DNA from: Parasedimentitalea psychrophila
GTDB taxonomy: Bacteria; Pseudomonadota; Alphaproteobacteria; Rhodobacterales; Rhodobacteraceae
Reading direction: 5' to 3'
NCBI RefSeq assembly: GCF_030285785.1
Contig: NZ_CP127247.1
Coordinates: forward strand, 4,053,501-4,117,500
DNA: 64,000 bases
Shown: piece by piece, positions 1 to 8,662 of the stretch
How the letters are laid out: each line of letters begins with the position of its first letter
Numbering within the stretch: position 1 is the stretch's first letter
Notes under the pieces: model-generated
Told to the model about the DNA's origin: nothing
The model's database searches: none
What the model saw: the letters and a program-made list of their open reading frames with translations, nothing else
Position numbers and translations under genes: made by a program

Positions 1-894
1 GTGGTCAGACATTGACCGGATGTCACGCTTCCGCGGCAACCAGCGCCTGGCTCGTCGATTGGTGTTCTCGACTGTGCCTTTCTGCCAGGGTGAAGATGGA
101 TCACAAAACCACGTCAGGGTCCCGATCTCGGCTTGCAGATGCGGCCAGGAAACAAACTCGGTTCCGCGATCAAAGGTGATGGATTTACGGGCCATGAAGG
201 GCAGATCTCTGATCGCCTTGATGATCTTGCCCATGACCGGTTTTGTGCGCTTGCTTGGATTCTTCAGCAGCACCGTGAAACGGCTCACGCGTTCAACCAG
301 AGTAGTAACGTTCGTCTGCCCAAGCTTCTGTTTGAACAGGATCAAGTCTGCTTCCCAGTGGCCAAATTGACGCCGGTGGGCCACATCATCCGGGCGAAAC
401 AAGATGCTGACATCGCGGTTAAATTTCGGGAGTAGGTGCTTTCTGGCGCGCCGCGGTGTACGTGATTTGCGGTGTGTTGGAAGATACCACCACAGCTCTT
501 TGTTCAGGCCTTCCTTTGAGTAGATGTAGCGATAGATTGTCTCTTGGCAGACCCGCAGTGCTGCGTTGTCGTAAATCATGCGGTTGCCGATCTGCTCAGG
601 TGTCCAACCGTTTTTGAGACGTTCGACCACGTACTTACGTAATGCCCGATGCTTGATCAGTTTACGTTCTCGCGCACGCCGCCCGGACGCCACCAACTGG
701 GCAGCAGCACCGTAGTACCCATCACACTTCGGCATACACGGGTCAGAGAAATGGTTGCGCTTCAGCTCTCGAAATATCGTAGATCGACAACGCTTCAAAA
801 CACGTGCCATCTCGTCAACAGGGACCTTTGCGTGTCTCCAGCGTTCTATTCTGCGTCGTTCTGTGATACTAAGTTGGCTATAAACGGTTCCCAT
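1..894 (-). CDS. IS30-family transposase, C-terminus cut by window edge
   Basis: Translating the minus strand from the ATG at 894 gives an uninterrupted reading frame to base 1 (298 codons, no stop). It begins MGTVYSQLSITERRRIER, the IS30-type N-terminal helix-turn-helix region. Catalytic-core landmarks follow in order: FGHWEADLIL (first Asp, near base 347), ITFDRGTEF (second Asp, near base 165) and a KGTVENTNRRARRWLP block with the third acidic residue. The frame lacks only the last few dozen residues expected of the family. A good ribosome site (AAGAGGA) precedes the ATG. The copy looks intact and is probably active, unlike the transposases near 39 and 53 kb. Confidence 0.9.
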   Translation of the reverse strand, partial: MGTVYSQLSITERRRIERWRHAKVPVDEMARVLKRCRSTIFRELKRNHFSDPCMPKCDGYYGAAAQLVASGRRARERKLIKHRALRKYVVERLKNGWTPEQIGNRMIYDNAALRVCQETIYRYIYSKEGLNKELWWYLPTHRKSRTPRRARKHLLPKFNRDVSILFRPDDVAHRRQFGHWEADLILFKQKLGQTNVTTLVERVSRFTVLLKNPSKRTKPVMGKIIKAIRDLPFMARKSITFDRGTEFVSWPHLQAEIGTLTWFCDPSSPWQKGTVENTNRRARRWLPRKRDIRSMSDH

Positions 895-902
895 GCCGAT
901 TC

Positions 903-937
903 CTCTTGTTAGATAAACTACTGTTTTCTAACAAGAG
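903..937. repeat. 11-bp inverted repeat at the upstream end of the IS30 element
   Basis: CTCTTGTTAGA at 903-913 is repeated exactly in inverse as TCTAACAAGAG at 927-937. It lies just upstream of the transposase start, where the terminal inverted repeat or a protective hairpin of an IS30-type element is expected. The other end of the element is outside the window, so the repeat cannot be matched to it. Confidence 0.5.
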
Positions 938-1078
938 TCGCAGTTGGGGGTAGCGCGCACCCTACCTCTAAATGAATGACCCATAATAAGTATTATGTTA
1001 TATTTTGCCATGGTGATTTTGGATTGTCAAGATGTGCATATCCAGCGTAGCTTGCCCCCACACAACCGAAAGACACGA

Positions 1079-1846
1079 ATGTTCATAGAAAAAACTTGCG
1101 TTGTGGTCACCGGCGCTGCGAGCGGAATTGGTCGCGCGCTGTGCCGCGCGCTGGCTCAGCGAGGCGCAGCTCATGTCATTTGTACAGATATTGACTTGGC
1201 TGGAGCACAGGCTGTCGCAAGTGAAATCAACGGCATGGCATTCGAGCTTGATGTCAGCAGCGAAGACCAGATTTCTCACCTGATTTCCTGTGTTGAAGAG
1301 ACCATCGCGCCGATAGATCTGTTCTGTTCAAATGCTGGAATTCTGACACTTGGTGGTGTCGATGTCGACAATGATAGCTGGCAGCGAACATGGGACATCA
1401 ACGTGATGTCTCATGTCTGGGCCGCCCGGCACATGGTACCCAGAATGGTTGAGCGCGGTGGCGGATACCTTTTGAACACAGCCTCGGCAGCCGGCCTCCT
1501 AAATCAAATTGGCGCCGCACCCTATGGCGTTACCAAGCATGCCGCTGTTGGTCTGGCGGAATGGCTGGCGATAACTTATGGCGATTTGGGCATTGGTGTC
1601 TCAGTGCTTTGCCCACAAGCTGTGCGGTCGAAAATGATACGTGGTCTGGAAGATGACGTGGCCAGCATCGATGGCATATTGGAGCCAGAGGTGGTGGCAT
1701 CGGCTTGCATCGAAGCCATTGAAAACGAGACGTTTCTTATCTTACCTCATGGGAAGGTTCTGGACTATATGCGGGCGAAAACCACAGACTATGATCGTTG
1801 GCTAAGCGGCATGCGTAAACTTAAGAGTATTTATGTAAAGCATTAA
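1079..1846 (+). CDS. SDR-family NAD(P)-dependent oxidoreductase
   Basis: The protein has about 255 residues, the classical short-chain dehydrogenase size. The N-terminus carries the cofactor-binding TGAASGIG glycine motif, then a CSNAG motif (NNAG-like) near residue 83, and the active-site Ser followed by Y-G-V-T-K near residue 145. I start it at the internal ATG (1079) because the upstream in-frame codons from 995 encode no conserved sequence and the glycine motif should lie near the N-terminus. Substrate is unknown. It stands alone between an IS30 element and a probable terminator. It could be any alcohol or acyl reductase of this large family. Confidence 0.8.
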   Translation: MFIEKTCVVVTGAASGIGRALCRALAQRGAAHVICTDIDLAGAQAVASEINGMAFELDVSSEDQISHLISCVEETIAPIDLFCSNAGILTLGGVDVDNDSWQRTWDINVMSHVWAARHMVPRMVERGGGYLLNTASAAGLLNQIGAAPYGVTKHAAVGLAEWLAITYGDLGIGVSVLCPQAVRSKMIRGLEDDVASIDGILEPEVVASACIEAIENETFLILPHGKVLDYMRAKTTDYDRWLSGMRKLKSIYVKH

Positions 1847-1873
1847 ATAACAGTTACTTGCAGGAGGTATTTA

Positions 1874-1936
1874 ATGTCTCAATTACCCATGGGGATCTGC
1901 GGTAACAGCCGCCCTGCCCTTGTGGCGGCCTTTTAG
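1874..1936 (+). CDS. possible 20-residue leader-type peptide
   Basis: An ATG at 1874 is preceded by an ideal ribosome-binding site (CAGGAGG) 6 bases upstream. The frame runs 20 codons to TAG at 1936. The second half of the frame is the GC-rich stem and T-run of a terminator-like hairpin, so translation and hairpin formation would be mutually exclusive. No homology is recognised. It may equally be a decayed gene start. Confidence 0.25.
   Translation: MSQLPMGICGNSRPALVAAF
1908..1934 (+). terminator. rho-independent terminator-like hairpin after the SDR gene
   Basis: GCCGCC (1908-1913) pairs with GGCGGC (1924-1929) across a 10-base loop and is followed by CTTTT. The position, about 60 bases after the SDR stop codon, fits a terminator for that gene. 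The T-run is short. Confidence 0.5.
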
Positions 1937-2019
1937 TCGGACCCATTTTGGGTTGTTTTCACTTGAGAAGTCGGGACTTAGAGGGCCATGTGGACCAAAA
2001 CGCCCCTAGCATTGGCTGT

Positions 2020-3048
2020 CTACTTGCAAAGCGCCTCCAATCCGTGTCGGGCAAAAAGTGGGACATAACGTCCAAGTTTTATGGCTCGCTCCGGGTTAGA
2101 GGCATTGCCGTCCAGGGCCCGTTTTAGCACACCTTGAAGAATTGCCGCCATGCGGAAAAAACTGAAGCTCAGGTAAAATCCAAAATCTTCGATTTCCGGG
2201 AGCCCCCGATCGGCACAGTACATGTGGATAAACTCTTGATCTGAGGGCAAACCTTGTGCTTCTCGATCGACCCCTGCAAGACCGCGGCCCTCGGAGCCCT
2301 GGGGCATCTGCCATTGCATGATCACCGCTGCCAGGTCGGCATAGGGGTGGCCAATGGTCGATAATTCCCAATCCAGAACCGCAAGACAGCGGGTGCCATC
2401 GGTTTGGAAAATCATATTGTCGATGCGGTAATCGCCGTGAACCAAAGTCCGCTGGCCGTCATCTTTTGGCATTGTCGACTGCAATTCCCGGATCAACCTG
2501 TCCATATCCGGGATAGGATCGGTCTCCGCAGCGCGGTACTGTTTTGTCCAGCGGGCCAGTTGCCGTTCAAAGTAATTCCCTGGCGGGCCGTAGTCCGCCA
2601 AACCAACGGCATCGACATCCACCATATGAAGATCCGCCAGTACTTTGCCCATGCCTTCAATCACTTGTCTTCGATGCGACCGGTCCAAACCATGCAATGT
2701 TGGTTCGACAAAATTGCGCCCAACGACATGTTCCATGACATAAAAGGATGATCCGATGACATCTTCATCTTCACACAGTAAATGCATGGCCGCGACCGGC
2801 ACATTTGAATCGAACAGCGCTTTTTGGACCCGGAATTCCCGGTCCACCGCATGGGCCGATTTCAACAAAACACCGGCGGGTTTGCGGCGCAATACATAGT
2901 TGCACGCGGGGGTTTTCAACAGGAAAGTCGGATTTGACTGCCCGGTTTCAAATTTAGAAGCCGTCACAGGCCCCTCAAAGCCTGGCAGGTGCGGTCGCAA
3001 ATATGCCGCGACGGCGACAAGATCCAGGGCGGCTTTGTCTGCAAACAT
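2020..3048 (-). CDS. APH-family phosphotransferase (ACAD10/11 N-terminal type)
   Basis: The protein has 342 residues with a kinase-like fold of the aminoglycoside phosphotransferase superfamily. Visible motifs are a nucleotide-binding VLRRKPAG segment near residue 52, the catalytic loop LVHGDYRIDN near residue 200 and the metal-binding DWE near 225. The HPYADLAAVIMQW segment after DWE is typical of the subgroup fused or linked to acyl-CoA dehydrogenases in fatty-acid metabolism. The start at 3048 has a GGGAG site. Physiological substrate is unknown, possibly hydroxyacyl-CoA. The divergently transcribed quinone oxidoreductase starts 138 bp away, so the two may share a regulatory region. Confidence 0.8.
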   Translation of the reverse strand: MFADKAALDLVAVAAYLRPHLPGFEGPVTASKFETGQSNPTFLLKTPACNYVLRRKPAGVLLKSAHAVDREFRVQKALFDSNVPVAAMHLLCEDEDVIGSSFYVMEHVVGRNFVEPTLHGLDRSHRRQVIEGMGKVLADLHMVDVDAVGLADYGPPGNYFERQLARWTKQYRAAETDPIPDMDRLIRELQSTMPKDDGQRTLVHGDYRIDNMIFQTDGTRCLAVLDWELSTIGHPYADLAAVIMQWQMPQGSEGRGLAGVDREAQGLPSDQEFIHMYCADRGLPEIEDFGFYLSFSFFRMAAILQGVLKRALDGNASNPERAIKLGRYVPLFARHGLEALCK

Positions 3049-3186
3049 ATTTGTCTCCCAAGTGAGAAGGTAACCCTATGGATCCTGTACAGAATTGCAT
3101 TTTCGAAATTCATTGACAACGCCATCGGGGAGCAGAAGACTTGACGTAACTTTGGCTATGTCCGGCCAAATTATGGAGAAAACAAA

Positions 3187-4182
3187 ATGAAGGCAATGCT
3201 CAGCACCGCTCCGGGCGGGCCAGAAACGTTGCAATGGAGCGCCCTGCCAACGCCGGTTCCCGCATCCGGGCAACTGCTCGTACGGATCCATGCGGCCGGA
3301 GTGAATTTCCCCGACACATTGGTCATTCAAGACCTGTATCAGATGAAGCCCAGCCGCCCTTTTGCACCCGGTGGTGAGGTTTCTGGCGAGGTGATTGCCA
3401 TTGGCGATGACGTTGATGGGTTTTCACTGGGGGACCGTGTTTTGGCGCTGACTGGCCATGGCGGCTTTGCCACCCATATCTGTGTCGCGGCTGATCGCGC
3501 CGTCAAATTCCCGTCGCAGATGTCCTTTGAAGACGCCGCCTGTTTTATCTTTACCTACGGGACCTCATACCACGCGTTGAAAGACCGGGCCCGGATCCGG
3601 GCCGGAGAAACCTTGCTGATTTTAGGTGCCGCCGGAGGGGTGGGAAGCGCCGCGATCGAACTGGCAAAAGCAGCTGGCGCACAGGTGATTGCGGCGGTCT
3701 CGAGTGAGGAAAAAGCAGTCTTTTGCCGCACTATTGGTGCCGATGAAACCCTCGTCTATGGCCGCGATCTTGATCGCAGCGGTCAGAAGGCGTTTTCGAA
3801 TGAGATCAAGCGTCTTGCGGGCAATGATGGTGTGGATGTTATCTATGATGCGGTGGGTGGAAACTATGCTGAGGCGGCGCTCAGAACTCTGGCCTGGGAG
3901 GGGCGCTATCTGGTCGTCGGGTTTCCTGCGGGCATTCCAAAAATTCCCCTGAACCTGACACTGTTGAAAGGCTGTCAAATCCTGGGCGTGTTTTGGGGCG
4001 CCTCGGTGCTTCGCGATCCCAATGCCCATTCAGAAAACATGTCTGACTTGTTTGATCTCTACGCGGCTGGTAAAATAAAGCCGCGCATCAGCGCCCGTTT
4101 TGACATGCAACAAGCCGGCAAAGCCCTGCAGATGATCCAAGATCGAAAAGTAGTAGGGAAAATTGTTCTGACCAACGGTTGA
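3187..4182 (+). CDS. NADPH:quinone oxidoreductase family protein
   Basis: The protein has 331 residues, a zinc-independent medium-chain dehydrogenase/reductase. It starts MKAMLSTAPGGPETL, has the GroES-like N-terminal domain with AGVNFPDTL near residue 38, and a Rossmann motif GAAGGVGSAAIELAK near residue 143. No structural-zinc cysteine cluster is seen, consistent with the quinone-oxidoreductase/enoyl-reductase branch. The start has a GGAG site 8 bases upstream. It is divergent from the APH-family gene, a pairing common where both act on acyl-CoA or enone metabolites. The specific substrate is not known. Confidence 0.85.
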   Translation: MKAMLSTAPGGPETLQWSALPTPVPASGQLLVRIHAAGVNFPDTLVIQDLYQMKPSRPFAPGGEVSGEVIAIGDDVDGFSLGDRVLALTGHGGFATHICVAADRAVKFPSQMSFEDAACFIFTYGTSYHALKDRARIRAGETLLILGAAGGVGSAAIELAKAAGAQVIAAVSSEEKAVFCRTIGADETLVYGRDLDRSGQKAFSNEIKRLAGNDGVDVIYDAVGGNYAEAALRTLAWEGRYLVVGFPAGIPKIPLNLTLLKGCQILGVFWGASVLRDPNAHSENMSDLFDLYAAGKIKPRISARFDMQQAGKALQMIQDRKVVGKIVLTNG

Positions 4183-4330
4183 TAGACCTTTGCCACGCTG
4201 CTGCGCTTGCATTTTTGCCCCAATTGTCAATTTAATCTGATGGCAGGCGAGTATTCTGCAAGTTCTCTTCCGACTTCCCGGAATGGCTGTCATAATCCGC
4301 CCTAATAAGACGAATAAGGAACGAATTGAA

Positions 4331-4774
4331 ATGCGCAGTATCTTGGTTTTGAACGGTCCAAACCTTAATTTGCTGGGGAGTAGACAACCTGAAGTCTACG
4401 GACGAGTCACATTGAAAATGATTGACACCAATTGTATCGCTCAGGGCAAATCTCTGGGCGCTCAGGTTGTTTGCCAGCAGTCCAATCACGAAGGTGTCCT
4501 GATTGATGCAATCCATGCGGCCAAGGGATGCCATCACGGCATTGTTGTGAATGCCGGAGCCTATACTCATACCTCAATTGCCCTGATGGATGCGCTCGCC
4601 TCGGTTGAGCTGCCCTGCATCGAAGTGCATCTCTCCAACATTCACGCGCGCGAAGATTTCCGGCAGGTTTCCCATATTTCCAAGGTGGCACTTGGACAAA
4701 TCTGCGGCTTTGGATCTTTGGGTTATACGATGGCGATCAGCGCATTAATTGCCCATCTTGAAGAGACCGGTTGA
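4331..4774 (+). CDS. aroQ: type II 3-dehydroquinate dehydratase
   Basis: This enzyme catalyses the third step of the shikimate pathway, 3-dehydroquinate to 3-dehydroshikimate, in the cytosol. The 147-residue protein has the family signature near its N-terminus (LNGPNLNLLGSRQPEVYG, with the catalytic Tyr), the QSNHEG motif, the VVNAGAYTHTS loop and the EVHLSNIHAREDFR segment with the catalytic His. I use the ATG at 4331, where the conserved sequence begins and AAGGAACG precedes it, rather than the upstream frame. The stop lies 2 bases before the start of the LuxR gene, so the two are probably co-transcribed. Confidence 0.93.
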   Translation: MRSILVLNGPNLNLLGSRQPEVYGRVTLKMIDTNCIAQGKSLGAQVVCQQSNHEGVLIDAIHAAKGCHHGIVVNAGAYTHTSIALMDALASVELPCIEVHLSNIHAREDFRQVSHISKVALGQICGFGSLGYTMAISALIAHLEETG

Positions 4775-4776
4775 AT

Positions 4777-5532
4777 ATGAAACTGACTGAGTATCTGCAT
4801 TTCATTTCCAGTTGCCGAAGTCTGGAAGAGTTGTGGGTCGCCCATATAGACCAAATGGCACAATACGGATTTGATCGGCTGATCTACGGCTACACCCGTT
4901 ATAAGACGGAGACCTCACTCGGGGATCCAGACGATTTTGTCATTCTTTCCAATCACTCCAATGAATACCTTAATGGTTTCATGCACACAGGGCTTTACTT
5001 TCACGCTCCGATGACACGCTGGGCGCTGGACAACGAGGGCGCATGTAGCTGGCGTCAAGTCTACGCCATGGAAGCCAACCGGGAGCTGAGCTCAAAAGGC
5101 CTAAAGGTCATTGAGTTCAACAAGCGTATGGAAATGACTGCTGGATATACAATCAGCTTCCATTCTATTTCCAAGCGGTTCAAAGGGGCCATTTCACTGG
5201 CTGGGAAACGCGGGAGGACACAGGATGATCTGGATGAGATGTGGCATGAGCACGGCACTGATATTATTCTAATAAACAATATTGCCCATTTGAAAATTCT
5301 ATCCCTGCCCTATTCCCCTCCCAACCGTGGGTTGACGAAGCGGCAACGCGAAGCCTTACAATGGGTCGGGGATGGCAAGACCACACAGGATATCGCGATC
5401 TTGATGGGCTTAACTGCGGCGACGGTTGAAAAGCATTTGCGTTTGGCAAGAGATTCGTTGTGCGTAGAAACCACTGCCCAAGCGGTTTTGAAGGCTGCAT
5501 TACAAAACCAGATGTTTGTAATGGAGGCTTAG
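4777..5532 (+). CDS. LuxR-type transcriptional regulator with divergent autoinducer domain
   Basis: The protein has about 251 residues. An N-terminal region of about 165 residues resembles the acyl-homoserine-lactone-binding domain (YLNGF, YFHAPMTRW, CSWRQVY). A C-terminal LuxR-type helix-turn-helix follows: LTKRQREALQWVGDGKTTQD through TAATVEKHLRLARDSL. Several residues that contact the lactone in TraR/LuxR appear replaced; for example HAP stands where DP is usual. No luxI-type synthase is in the window, so this is a LuxR solo. An in-frame TTG at 4771 overlaps the aroQ stop, but the ATG at 4777 is the more natural start. Ligand and targets are unknown. Confidence 0.8.
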   Translation: MKLTEYLHFISSCRSLEELWVAHIDQMAQYGFDRLIYGYTRYKTETSLGDPDDFVILSNHSNEYLNGFMHTGLYFHAPMTRWALDNEGACSWRQVYAMEANRELSSKGLKVIEFNKRMEMTAGYTISFHSISKRFKGAISLAGKRGRTQDDLDEMWHEHGTDIILINNIAHLKILSLPYSPPNRGLTKRQREALQWVGDGKTTQDIAILMGLTAATVEKHLRLARDSLCVETTAQAVLKAALQNQMFVMEA

Positions 5533-5780
5533 GCGTGTTTGTCTTTCAAGCCGATTTAGTCGAGCTTAAAAAGTATGGTATTCAATACTTCCACCAATAG
5601 GTGAAATAGAGCATCCTACATTTGTTCCGTGAGTGGTGGCTTTAGCCAAAGGGACATTCGGGTGAAGAGGTTTATATTTCGAACCAGTCCAACTCGTTTT
5701 CTGTTTTAGATGCGTATTTTCTGTATCTGGTCGGAAGCCAAAGAAGGGACCTTCTCATCCCCATCTGGAGGGATCCTTCG
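5533..5780. other. intergenic stretch without recognised features
   Basis: Between the LuxR stop codon and the A-tract at 5781 I see no supported reading frame, RNA gene or clear promoter. The base composition is more AT-rich than the neighbouring genes. Confidence 0.5.
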
Positions 5781-5820
5781 AAAAAAAAACGGGGTCGCGG
5801 TGACGCGGCTCCGTTTTTTT
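5781..5820. terminator. bidirectional rho-independent terminator
   Basis: An A-run (5781-5789) leads into an 11-bp stem, 5789-5799 with 5804-5814 (two G-T pairs, GTGA loop), followed by seven T. It can terminate the luxR transcript on the plus strand and back up the rpsB-tsf terminator on the minus strand. Confidence 0.85.
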
Positions 5821-5844
5821 GGCTGCCCAGCTACCGCCAAATAG

Positions 5845-5876
5845 CAAAAGACCCGCTCCAGTCCGGAACGGGTCCA
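5845..5876 (-). terminator. terminator of the rpsB-tsf transcript
   Basis: On the minus strand GACCCG pairs with CGGGTC, and an inner TCC/GGA pairing closes a short loop. The hairpin (5850-5874) is followed by TTTT. It lies 45 bases after the tsf stop codon. Confidence 0.75.
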
Positions 5877-5920
5877 ATTTAGATCAAAACAACCCAGCGT
5901 CAAAAACGCCGGACCGAAAT

Positions 5921-6796
5921 TTAACCCTGTGCGACCTTGGCAACCTCAGCGGCAAAATCTTCTTTCACAACTTCGATGCCTTCGCCAACTTCGAGGCGGA
6001 CAAAACCGGTGATTGTGGCGCCCACTTCTTTGGCTGCAGCTCCGACCGTCAGGTCAGGGTTCACCACAAACGACTGGTTCAGCAATGTCGATTCGCCGAT
6101 GAATTTCTTCATCCGGCCAATGATCATCTTCTCAATCACCGCTTCTGGTTTGCCGGACTCGCGCGCGATATCCATCTGGATCTGCTTTTCTTTTTCAACA
6201 ACCGCAGCGTCCAGGTCCGCTTCGCTCAGAGCCGCCGGGTTTACCGCAGCAATATGCATGGCGATCTGCTTACCCAGGGCCTCAGTACCACCGGTCAGCG
6301 CAACCAGGACACCAATTTTGCCCATTCCAGCGATGACCGCGTTGTGTACATAAGACACAACTACGTCACCTTCGAGCGCAGACATGCGGCGTACCGACAT
6401 GTTTTCACCAATCGTAGCAACCTTGGCAGTCACCACTTCAGCGACAGTCTTGCCGCCCATGTCCGCTGCATTCAGGGCATCGACATTCGACACACCCAGT
6501 GCAACCTTAGAGATCCCAGCGACCATCTCTTGGAAGTCAGCATTTTTACCAACGAAGTCGGTTTCGGAGTTCACCTCAACAGCGACACCCTTGTTGCCTT
6601 CAACGCAGACGGCAACCAGGCCCTCAGCGGCGGTACGGCTGGATTTTTTAGCTGCTTTGGCCAGACCCTTGGTACGCAGCCAGTCAACGGCAGCTTCCAT
6701 GTCACCATTGGTTTCTGTCAGGGCTTTTTTCGAGTCCATCATGCCTGCGCCGGTCGCGCCGCGCAGTTCTTTCACGAGTGCTGCTGTGATTGCCAT
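5921..6796 (-). CDS. tsf: translation elongation factor Ts
   Basis: EF-Ts is the nucleotide-exchange factor that regenerates EF-Tu-GTP. The 291-residue protein starts [20 protein letters not shown], the N-terminal UBA-like module with the family signature. It then has the TDFVGKN motif and the two-domain core with ending HDVGMP-like equivalents. It lies 78 bp downstream of rpsB on the same strand, the standard bacterial rpsB-tsf order. A strong ribosome site (AGGAG) precedes the ATG. Length and order are typical and nothing looks disrupted. Confidence 0.97.
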   Translation of the reverse strand: MAITAALVKELRGATGAGMMDSKKALTETNGDMEAAVDWLRTKGLAKAAKKSSRTAAEGLVAVCVEGNKGVAVEVNSETDFVGKNADFQEMVAGISKVALGVSNVDALNAADMGGKTVAEVVTAKVATIGENMSVRRMSALEGDVVVSYVHNAVIAGMGKIGVLVALTGGTEALGKQIAMHIAAVNPAALSEADLDAAVVEKEKQIQMDIARESGKPEAVIEKMIIGRMKKFIGESTLLNQSFVVNPDLTVGAAAKEVGATITGFVRLEVGEGIEVVKEDFAAEVAKVAQG

Positions 6797-6874
6797 CTTT
6801 TGGCTCTCCTCAAATCTAAACGGATTTGGGGCAGGTCAGACCCTGCCCCATCTATTTAACCTGTGACGGTTGGA

Positions 6875-7642
6875 TCAGGCTTCGGCGTTTTCGGCCGGAA
6901 CTTCTTCAACCAGGGCTTCTTCGAAAGCACCCAGATCAACGCCAGCGGCACCCAGTTGAGTGGACATGCCTTCCAGAGCAGCACGTGACGCCAGGTCACA
7001 GTACAACGCGATCGCGCGGGATGCGTCATCGTTGCCAGGAATGATGTAGTCAACGCCATCAGGCGAGCAGTTGGTGTCGACGATTGCAACAACCGGGATG
7101 CCCAGCTTGTTGGCTTCGGCGATGGCCAGCGCTTCTTTTTTCACATCGATGACGAACAGCAAATCAGGTACGCCGCCCATTTCGCTGATACCGCCAAGCG
7201 AAGCCTGCAGCTTGCCGTGGTCACGCTCCATGCCCAGACGTTCTTTTTTGGTCAGGCCATCAAAGCCGACTTCCATCTTCTGGTCGATGTCTTTCAGGCG
7301 CTTGATCGACAGGGACACAGTTTTCCAATTGGTCAATGTGCCGCCGAGCCAACGGTGGTTCATGAAGTACTGAGCTGATTTCTCAGCCGCTTCGGCGATT
7401 GGTGTCGCAGCCTGACGCTTGGTGCCGACGAAAAGCACGCGGCCGCCTTTGGCGACAGTGTCGTGGATAACCTGCAAAGCCTGGTCCAGCATTGGAACAG
7501 TTTGGGTCAGATCCATGATGTGGATGCCGTTACGCGCGCCGTAGATGTACGGACCCATACGTGGGTTCCAGCGCTGTGTCTGGTGGCCAAAGTGTACGCC
7601 AGCTTCGAGCAGCTGACGAAGAGTGAACTCAGGAAGAGCCAT
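6875..7642 (-). CDS. rpsB: 30S ribosomal protein S2
   Basis: The 255-residue protein starts [20 protein letters not shown], with the S2 signature ([15 protein letters not shown]) at residues 15-30 and the second signature [15 protein letters not shown]-type segment near residue 155. The C-terminus has the short acidic tail seen in alphaproteobacteria. It is the first gene of the rpsB-tsf operon. A candidate promoter and a leader hairpin lie upstream, where S2 autoregulation acts in other proteobacteria. That regulation is inferred, not shown. Confidence 0.97.
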   Translation of the reverse strand: MALPEFTLRQLLEAGVHFGHQTQRWNPRMGPYIYGARNGIHIMDLTQTVPMLDQALQVIHDTVAKGGRVLFVGTKRQAATPIAEAAEKSAQYFMNHRWLGGTLTNWKTVSLSIKRLKDIDQKMEVGFDGLTKKERLGMERDHGKLQASLGGISEMGGVPDLLFVIDVKKEALAIAEANKLGIPVVAIVDTNCSPDGVDYIIPGNDDASRAIALYCDLASRAALEGMSTQLGAAGVDLGAFEEALVEEVPAENAEA

Positions 7643-7736
7643 ATTCGTATTACCTTTCCGGTTTTTTCCTCGGCGGGGGTCTTAGAGCGGATGCTCCAAC
7701 CGGCGGTCTGTTGAGGATGTCTCCCCCAATCAGGCC

Positions 7737-7794
7737 AAACCCCGCCTGCGGGTTTGAATGACGCGCGTATAAAACAGGTTGTGGCAGGGTGCAA
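7737..7794 (-). promoter_or_regulatory. rpsB promoter and leader hairpin
   Basis: On the minus strand TTGCAC (7789-7794) and TATACG (7766-7771) are 17 bases apart, a sigma-70-type promoter. Downstream at 7737-7755 is a hairpin, AAACCCGC with GCGGGGTTT around AG. It sits about 100 bases before the rpsB start and could be part of a regulatory leader. Confidence 0.5.
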
Positions 7795-7816
7795 GCGTCA
7801 ATGACAAAACAGCGGC

Positions 7817-8662
7817 CTAATCGGCCGTTTCCCGGCCCGCGCGGCCAGTCGCATGGCCGCTGCGTATCTTGTCCTCACAATAGGCAGCCAGAACCTTGCG
7901 ATTGGTAAAATCAGACACGCGGACCGCAGGATGATAGATCAATTCAACTGAGCCCTGACGCAAGACCGCCAAAGTCTTGAGAAAATGCGGCGCAAAATCC
8001 ATATCCCCCCACCATCCGTAAAACCTCTTCGGTTCTCCTTTTGGCGGGTGGTATACAACAGACACCGGTTGCACCGACATTAAGTCACGCAGCTGATCAC
8101 TGAAGAACGCCGCAAACAATGTTGTTTTAAAGGTCAAAACCCGCAGCCCGTCGGTTGAGGTCCCTTCGGGGAAAAACAGTAGCTTATGGTCCGCCTTGAG
8201 GCGCTGCTCAAACAGCAAAGTTTGCTCGCGCGCTTTCTTGGGGTTGCGCTCGATGAACACGGTACCGGTTGCCCGGGCCAGCCAGCCGATACCCGGCCAT
8301 TTTGCCACTTCTGCCTTGGAAACAAAATAGATCCGCTTGCGGGCATTGAGGGCAAAAATATCGAGCCAGGACGAGTGATTGGCCACCACAGCGCCAGGCT
8401 CTTTCATCAAGTCACCGCTGGACCGGAAACCGATCCCCATAATCCGAAATGCGTTTCGGCACACAAATTGAGTGATATAGGGGGTAATGGGGCGGTGCAT
8501 CCCGAAGAATGGCCGCTCAAACAAGCGAACCATGAGCAGGATCACCAGCCCGCCAAAGACCAGCACCGCCAAGATCAGGCAGCGCAGCACAACCAACCCC
8601 CAGCCAAACCCGGACATCTGAATCGGATCCGGCTCAGCCTCACTGTGCCAACCGGGGCTCAT
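7817..8662 (-). CDS. olsA: 1-acyl-glycerol-3-phosphate acyltransferase-type protein, ornithine-lipid step 2
   Basis: This is a PlsC-superfamily O-acyltransferase of 281 residues. It has a hydrophobic N-terminal membrane segment (residues 22-45), the catalytic NHSSWLD motif (H-x4-D) near residue 94, and an FPEGTSTDG motif near residue 170 that binds the acyl-acceptor phosphate or carboxylate. It overlaps the upstream olsB by 4 bases (ATGA). In that pairing OlsB makes lyso-ornithine lipid and OlsA adds the second acyl chain, giving a phosphorus-free membrane lipid. By sequence alone it could also act on lysophosphatidate; the context favours ornithine lipid. Confidence 0.85.
   Translation of the reverse strand: MSPGWHSEAEPDPIQMSGFGWGLVVLRCLILAVLVFGGLVILLMVRLFERPFFGMHRPITPYITQFVCRNAFRIMGIGFRSSGDLMKEPGAVVANHSSWLDIFALNARKRIYFVSKAEVAKWPGIGWLARATGTVFIERNPKKAREQTLLFEQRLKADHKLLFFPEGTSTDGLRVLTFKTTLFAAFFSDQLRDLMSVQPVSVVYHPPKGEPKRFYGWWGDMDFAPHFLKTLAVLRQGSVELIYHPAVRVSDFTNRKVLAAYCEDKIRSGHATGRAGRETAD

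Noticed and set aside
5819-6859. 346-codon open frame on the plus strand opposite tsf
   Set aside because: It is the antisense shadow of a certain essential gene and shows no protein family features.
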